This document shows positions 59,121 through 64,000 of a DNA stretch of 64,000 nt, piece by piece. The stretch is from Myxococcales bacterium (GTDB taxonomy: Bacteria; Myxococcota_A; UBA9042; UBA3505). How positions within the stretch are numbered: position 1 is the first letter of the stretch; the number at the start of each line of letters is the position of its first letter. The stretch is taken from positions 1-64,000 of the forward strand of contig PBVT01000085.1 of assembly GCA_002728755.1 (NCBI GenBank), written 5' to 3'. Under the pieces are notes generated by a model. That model saw nothing but the letters and a program-made list of their open reading frames with translations, searched no databases and was not told the DNA's origin. Made by a program: the position numbers and the translations under genes.

Positions 59121-60536
59121 GTGGAGTCAGAAATGAAACACTTTGTTGTTCGTCTAAAACTACAGTTGCTTCTATCAATGTTCTTTATCTTTGGTTGTGG
59201 TGCCCATTCGGTGGCGAATACAGCGACCGGCACGAGCGGGCCAAAGGCTACCCGTGCTCCAATGGCACAAAATAGTGTTCTTACCATGGAGGCTATCCCC
59301 CAATATGGTGTTGTACTGTCGGAATCGAACGGAGATTTGAACGTTCTACTCCGATTGAAGGGCGCGGAAAATAAAGCGACAAAACGACCTGGACTCGATC
59401 TTGCCATCGTGCTTGATCGCTCCGGAAGCATGTCCGGCGCCAAGATTGTTGCGGTGAAAACTGCGGCTTTGAAATTATTGGATGCATTGAATGAATCGGA
59501 CCGTGTCACGCTCATTAGTTATGCGACCAATGTGCAGTTGCATTCCCAGAGTGTGAAGTTGGATGCGGAAGGGAAAGCCTCCTTGAAGAAGCATATTCTG
59601 GCGATTCGATCCGGTGGAAGTACCGCTCTTGGTCCCGCTCTCTTCCAGGCCCTGGACCATCTAGAAGGTGGTGACCGGGGAACCAGTAACCTGGCGCACG
59701 TTATGTTGCTCTCCGATGGCCTTGCCAATGTGGGCCCGCAGGACCCCGTGGTTATTGGGCGTCGGACTTCTCTTGCCTTTAAGCGTGGGATCACCGTCTC
59801 TACTCTGGGAGTTGGTCTGGACTATAACGAAGACCTGATGACACGTGTCGCCGATCAGGGTGGTGGTCGCTACCATTTCATCGAGAATGAAGCGACGGTC
59901 GCCAAGGTTCTTCAGGACGAGCTTGCGAGTCTCTCTGGGACGGTTGCTGGCGGTACAGAGATCGTGCTTCGGCCCAAGAATGGCGTGAAAATTACCAAGG
60001 TCTACGGCTACCCCACCGAGGAGAAGGATGGCATTACCAGCATTAAAGTAGGTGCTATTGGCTCCGGCCAGACCCGTGAGATCGTTGTTAAACTAGCTAT
60101 CGCAACCAAGGCGAAAGGCCCGTTTAACGTGGGTACATTCGAACTCTCATTCCGTGATGTAGCGAAGGAGTCCAAGGCAAAAACCGTACGTCTACCGCTG
60201 TCTTTGCAGGTCTCCGCCGATGCCGCTTCCGTGAAATCCTCGGAAAAGGTCGAGGTAACCGTTCGGGTGGCTGAGGTCGAGAGCTCCGCCCGCCTTGAAC
60301 ATGCGGCTCGTGCCGTGGAGAAAGGAGATTATGTGGGTGCGAAACGGGTACTGAACGAGTCTCTTACGAACCTTCGAAAGCAGAACGCTGCGACCCCCAG
60401 TCCTGCCTTATTGCAGCAGATTGAGGATCTTGAAGAGGCCGAGGCTGGTATCGCGGATGCTCAACAAAGCGAAAAGGCCCGCAAGAAGTACGTAAAAGGA
60501 AACAAGGCTCGACAATACAAAAGCATGAAAAAGTAA
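59121..60536 (+). CDS. von Willebrand factor A domain protein
   Basis: DLAIVLDRSGSMSGAKIVAVKTAALKLLDAL (MIDAS DxSxS) and following vWA motifs; N-terminal lipoprotein-like signal (FIFGCGA). Confidence 0.88.
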   Translation: MESEMKHFVVRLKLQLLLSMFFIFGCGAHSVANTATGTSGPKATRAPMAQNSVLTMEAIPQYGVVLSESNGDLNVLLRLKGAENKATKRPGLDLAIVLDRSGSMSGAKIVAVKTAALKLLDALNESDRVTLISYATNVQLHSQSVKLDAEGKASLKKHILAIRSGGSTALGPALFQALDHLEGGDRGTSNLAHVMLLSDGLANVGPQDPVVIGRRTSLAFKRGITVSTLGVGLDYNEDLMTRVADQGGGRYHFIENEATVAKVLQDELASLSGTVAGGTEIVLRPKNGVKITKVYGYPTEEKDGITSIKVGAIGSGQTREIVVKLAIATKAKGPFNVGTFELSFRDVAKESKAKTVRLPLSLQVSADAASVKSSEKVEVTVRVAEVESSARLEHAARAVEKGDYVGAKRVLNESLTNLRKQNAATPSPALLQQIEDLEEAEAGIADAQQSEKARKKYVKGNKARQYKSMKK

Positions 60537-60572
60537 CGTTTTCTTTCTGTTGCGGCGAAGCCATCGGTTGAC

Positions 60573-60620
60573 ACCGGGGGTGGGGCGGGGCAAGGTACCC
60601 TCCCATCCCCGGTCTGCCTT
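60573..60620 (+). terminator. Putative intrinsic terminator after the vWA gene
   Basis: ACCGGGGGTGGG ... CCCATCCCCGGT, a 12-bp stem with one G-U, then CTGCCTTTT. Confidence 0.5.
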
Positions 60621-60634
60621 TTGGGGCCGCAGAG

Positions 60635-61828
60635 ATGTGTTTCGACTTCTCCTATATGATGCGATTGACACTCTCCAAATATCCGATCCGTCGTAATGTG
60701 ACGATTCTCGTGCTGCTTGCCGGTGCAATCGTATGGTTTGATCAGTGGACCAAGAGCTGGGCTGAGAACAATCTCGCGACACCGTATCATCTGCTTCCGG
60801 TGCGAACGACGGAGACTGTTCCTATCGAGAAGGCTCTTCAATCTTCGTTGGGGATGTCCAAGTCCGAAGCTCGTGGGATGGTTCGCTCGGTACCCAGTCA
60901 TGTTATCCGGGTCTCGGGTAAACCCTTCGTTAACGCGGATAGTCCACCCTCTGGTGTACTCGCTCCTGCGCGTCAGAATGGTCAGATCCTATACATCTTT
61001 TCTCGTGGCCCAAATGGTCCGGCTCGATATGTCTTTGTGCCGTCGGATAGTATTCATAGGACGATGCTCGACGCAGTGGTAGCCAAGCTGCCAGATTTGA
61101 ACAGAGCGAGAGCACGCGGTCTCTTCGAGCGGGGTCTTGTCTATCTTGGGACACCGTATGGTCTGGGAGTTGAGCATCTAAAACAGGCTCCAAGCCGCTC
61201 TGGTTTCTATCGATTGTCTGGGGCACCACCCGTGCACCCAAGAGGCTTTTCTTTGCCCAGAGATGATTTTGATACTCTTGGGGCGGCCCTGGCTCAGGAA
61301 CTTAAGAAAGACGCAAAGACGATCGAAGAGTGGGTTCGAACCGGGCGTTTAAAGGTATATTATACTCCGGTTGAAGAGATGGAAGAGGGGCAGAACCTCG
61401 AAGCCGGTGAGTTTGCGCTGATCAAGGTTCGGTCCATACCAGTGATCTCCGGGTTCATGCGTTTTAACTATGCAGAAAACCGTGGGGCCGCGTGGAGTTT
61501 CATGGCGGACGCAAGCCATGTCTTTCGCTTCTGGTTTTTCACTGTAATTACTCTGATCGCGATCGTGGTCTTAGTCGCTCTTATCTTGTTGCAGCCTCTT
61601 GATAAGAGGCTTACGACCTATGCCTACGCAAGTATCCTTGGCGGGGCTATTGGCAACCTTATTGATCGAATTCGTGTGAACTACGTCGTCGACTTTATTG
61701 ATATGTATATCGGCCAGAGTCATTGGCCCACGTATAATATAGCCGATGTCGGGATCTCCTGTGGTGTGGGGATGCTCATTCTGGATATGATCCTGGTATG
61801 GCGGGATGAGAGAGCCGAGGCCGCCTAG
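60635..61828 (+). CDS. lspA: Signal peptidase II (LspA) with about 200-aa insertion
   Basis: FDQWTKSWAE, FNYAENRGAAWSFMADAS, GGAIGNLIDRIRVNYVVDFIDMY, YNIADVGIS; first TM and catalytic core separated by extra sequence. Confidence 0.9.
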   Translation: MCFDFSYMMRLTLSKYPIRRNVTILVLLAGAIVWFDQWTKSWAENNLATPYHLLPVRTTETVPIEKALQSSLGMSKSEARGMVRSVPSHVIRVSGKPFVNADSPPSGVLAPARQNGQILYIFSRGPNGPARYVFVPSDSIHRTMLDAVVAKLPDLNRARARGLFERGLVYLGTPYGLGVEHLKQAPSRSGFYRLSGAPPVHPRGFSLPRDDFDTLGAALAQELKKDAKTIEEWVRTGRLKVYYTPVEEMEEGQNLEAGEFALIKVRSIPVISGFMRFNYAENRGAAWSFMADASHVFRFWFFTVITLIAIVVLVALILLQPLDKRLTTYAYASILGGAIGNLIDRIRVNYVVDFIDMYIGQSHWPTYNIADVGISCGVGMLILDMILVWRDERAEAA

Positions 61829-62797
61829 TTGCACCCCGTCTTTCAGATTGGGCCGGTTGAGTTTCCGGCGTATTTTACGGTGCTTACGGTTGCAGTTATG
61901 GCAGCCATCTTATTGGCCTGGCACAAAGCGGGTTCGTTGCAGATCAACCGCAATGATATGTTGGACCTGGCTTTCCTGATGGTCTTCATGGGTGTTGTGG
62001 GAAGCCGGATTCTTCATGTAATCGCCGATGGTTCCTTCTGGGATTATGTCCATTTATGTACGGATCCGACCCAGGTGGACCTACCGGGCGGTGGGAAACT
62101 TCCATCGGGCGCCGATTGTGTTTCGAATCAGGAATGCAGCATGTTGGGCCTGGGATCTATATGCGATGACGGTAGCTGCCATCCCGGACGAGATTGTTTC
62201 AGGGTGTTCAAGGTCTGGTATGGGGGGCTCGCCTTCCTGGGTGGAGTCGTATTCTGTATTCCTATTGGCATCTGGTTTGCTCTGCGACGCCGTATGGGGG
62301 TTTGGCGGGTTGCTGATATCGCGGGCTTTGGTGTGCCCCTTGGTCACGCTCTTGGCCGTCTTGGATGTTGGTTCGCCGGTTGTTGTTATGGGTCGACCTC
62401 TTCGTCGGGCCTGGCAGTATCCTATCCGGTTGGTATGCCTGCTGCGGTTGATCATCCCGGGGAATTTGGAATGAGCCAGGCCGTCCACCCGATGCCCCTC
62501 TGGGAGTCCATGTCTGGCTTTCTAATCTTTCTGATCAGCTATTATGTGGTTTTTCCACGCCGGCGTTTCCACGGGGAAAATTTCTGGTGGTTCTTGATCA
62601 TGTATGGCGTGGCTCGGTTTGTCCTGGAGTTTTTCCGGAGTGACGCTCGTGGGGCATGGCTGGGCGGACTCTTGACCACATCCCAGCTGATCGGTATTCC
62701 ACTCGTCTTGGTAGGCCTATTTATGATACGCCGTGGGCTTCAGCGCTATCCATTTACTAAGTTTCCTCAAACAGACCCTCCGGATGGCTGGGTCTGA
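61829..62797 (+). CDS. lgt: Prolipoprotein diacylglyceryl transferase with Cys-rich insertion
   Basis: GVVGSRILHVIAD, VWYGGLAFLGG, PLGHALGRLGCWFAGCCYG, HPMPLWESMSGFLIF; TTG start after the lspA stop. Confidence 0.9.
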   Translation: MHPVFQIGPVEFPAYFTVLTVAVMAAILLAWHKAGSLQINRNDMLDLAFLMVFMGVVGSRILHVIADGSFWDYVHLCTDPTQVDLPGGGKLPSGADCVSNQECSMLGLGSICDDGSCHPGRDCFRVFKVWYGGLAFLGGVVFCIPIGIWFALRRRMGVWRVADIAGFGVPLGHALGRLGCWFAGCCYGSTSSSGLAVSYPVGMPAAVDHPGEFGMSQAVHPMPLWESMSGFLIFLISYYVVFPRRRFHGENFWWFLIMYGVARFVLEFFRSDARGAWLGGLLTTSQLIGIPLVLVGLFMIRRGLQRYPFTKFPQTDPPDGWV

Positions 62798-62815
62798 TCA
62801 TTAGAAGCGTCCGTT

Positions 62816-64000
62816 ATGCATCCAGAACCATTTCATCTAGGGCCCCTTCCGATCGCACCATATGGGATATGTGTCGCGACAGGTCTTATCTTTGCCGTCA
62901 TCCTTGCACGACGACAGAACGAAAAATCCCTATTTCTCGATGCTGAGAATTTTGAGAAGGTCGTTTTCTGGACCGTGGTCTGGGGTTTTCTCGTATCGAG
63001 GCTTCTATATTTCTGGACGGTTCGAACAGAGGAACCCCTGTTGGAGTTTGTGCAGATCTGGAAAGGAGGTCTTGTCTTCTATGGTGGACCCCTGGGTTCG
63101 GCTGCATACCTTCTATGGCAGTTTATCTACTCGAATCGGCCTCGAGAGGCGGCCGAAGCGAGACGTAAGCTCATTACAGGAGCTGGCGCTTTGCTCGTAC
63201 TCGTATCGTTGTTCCTGGCCTGGGGTACAGTCGAGGTTGGGGCCGACGAAAAGACATACCTCGGCGGCGGTCTTTGGACAGGACAATGGGGCTTGTTGTT
63301 CGGGGGACTGGCGGTTCTCCTGGCCATGCGAAACATCTTTGGCGCGGTAGGCCTATCTGCGATCGCATTATTGTTTGCGTTATCCGTCGACTCCGCCATG
63401 GTCACGGAGACAGCGAAGACGTTTCCGGGGCCGGACGCGGTGGCGAAACAGTCCTTTGGGTTGGGGCTCTATGTGGTCGGCCTCGTCCTCGTTATAGCAG
63501 GAAGCTTGCGCGCCGATCTCGAGTCGATCCGAAATTCTCTGCGCGGCATGGGGGAACAGAGTCACCAGTGGTTGATGGATGGTCGTCATGGCTTTCTTCG
63601 CTTTGCAGATATCGTTACACCCAGCCTGGTTCTCGCCCACGCCTTTGGACGAGTAGGCTGTCTTTTCGCTGGTTGTTGTTTCGGACGGCCGGTCAGCGAG
63701 AGTCATAGTTGGGCGATTCATTATCCGGACCCAGGCAATTGTGCCGAGGGATCGGAATTCCTGAGCGCGGGGTGTGCGCAGTTTGGGCGCTACCCGGTAC
63801 CATTGATCGAGGCCGCGCTCTTATGTCTGCTCTTCTGGCTTTTGATCAACATGCGGCCGAAGAAGAAGTTCCATGGCCACATCTTCTTGAGCTATCTCAT
63901 GGTGTATCCGCTTCTCCGATTCGTCATTGAGATGTTTCGTGGGGATAAGATCCGCGGCTTCCTGGTGGAAATCCAGGTACCAGGTCTCGCCGAGGCCTTG
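62816..64000 (+). CDS. Second Lgt paralog with inserted hydrophobic region; incomplete at window end
   Basis: Manual translation from the ATG at 62816, open for 395 codons to the window end: IWKGGLVFYGGPLGS, VLAHAFGRVGCLFAGCCFGRPV, YPVPLIEAALLCLLFWLL. Absent from the ORF track because no stop is present. Confidence 0.85.
   Translation, partial: MHPEPFHLGPLPIAPYGICVATGLIFAVILARRQNEKSLFLDAENFEKVVFWTVVWGFLVSRLLYFWTVRTEEPLLEFVQIWKGGLVFYGGPLGSAAYLLWQFIYSNRPREAAEARRKLITGAGALLVLVSLFLAWGTVEVGADEKTYLGGGLWTGQWGLLFGGLAVLLAMRNIFGAVGLSAIALLFALSVDSAMVTETAKTFPGPDAVAKQSFGLGLYVVGLVLVIAGSLRADLESIRNSLRGMGEQSHQWLMDGRHGFLRFADIVTPSLVLAHAFGRVGCLFAGCCFGRPVSESHSWAIHYPDPGNCAEGSEFLSAGCAQFGRYPVPLIEAALLCLLFWLLINMRPKKKFHGHIFLSYLMVYPLLRFVIEMFRGDKIRGFLVEIQVPGLAEAL

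Overview
This looks like a 64 kb chromosomal window from a Gram-negative bacterium of deltaproteobacterial/Myxococcota type (possibly Bradymonadales-like). The lineage is inferred from Ser/Thr kinase-PEGA-GYF-AgmX architectures, Asp-rich lipoproteins and Cys-rich insertions; no marker phylogeny was possible. I saw no phage, IS element or CRISPR array. Main blocks: (i) secreted metallophosphoesterase and a YD/Ca-loop repeat lipoprotein; (ii) PfkB kinase, STPK/PEGA/zinc-ribbon signalling cluster; (iii) a 12-13 heme cytochrome c coupled to a beta-barrel OMP; (iv) MaeB, two oligopeptide-binding proteins (SBP_bac_5), TlpA-like protein, CutA, radical SAM, OppB-like permease, YbeY; (v) RNase E/G, SerS, SRP RNA, all four tRNA-Ser isoacceptors, TadA and tRNA-Arg(ACG); (vi) sugar epimerases, threonine aldolase, FtsEX-EnvC-like, R3H protein, YidD-YidC fusion, RnpA, RpmH, Tgt, QueA, diguanylate cyclase; (vii) LspA and two Lgt paralogs, the second running off the window. 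The most striking observation is that two solute-binding proteins carry unrelated in-frame domain insertions. One has a 31-aa segment that fits the pacifastin cysteine spacing exactly, as I recall that consensus. The other has a complete ComEA-like helix-hairpin-helix module. YidC, LspA and both Lgt paralogs also carry Cys-rich or large insertions. All family calls come from reading the translations; no database search was run.
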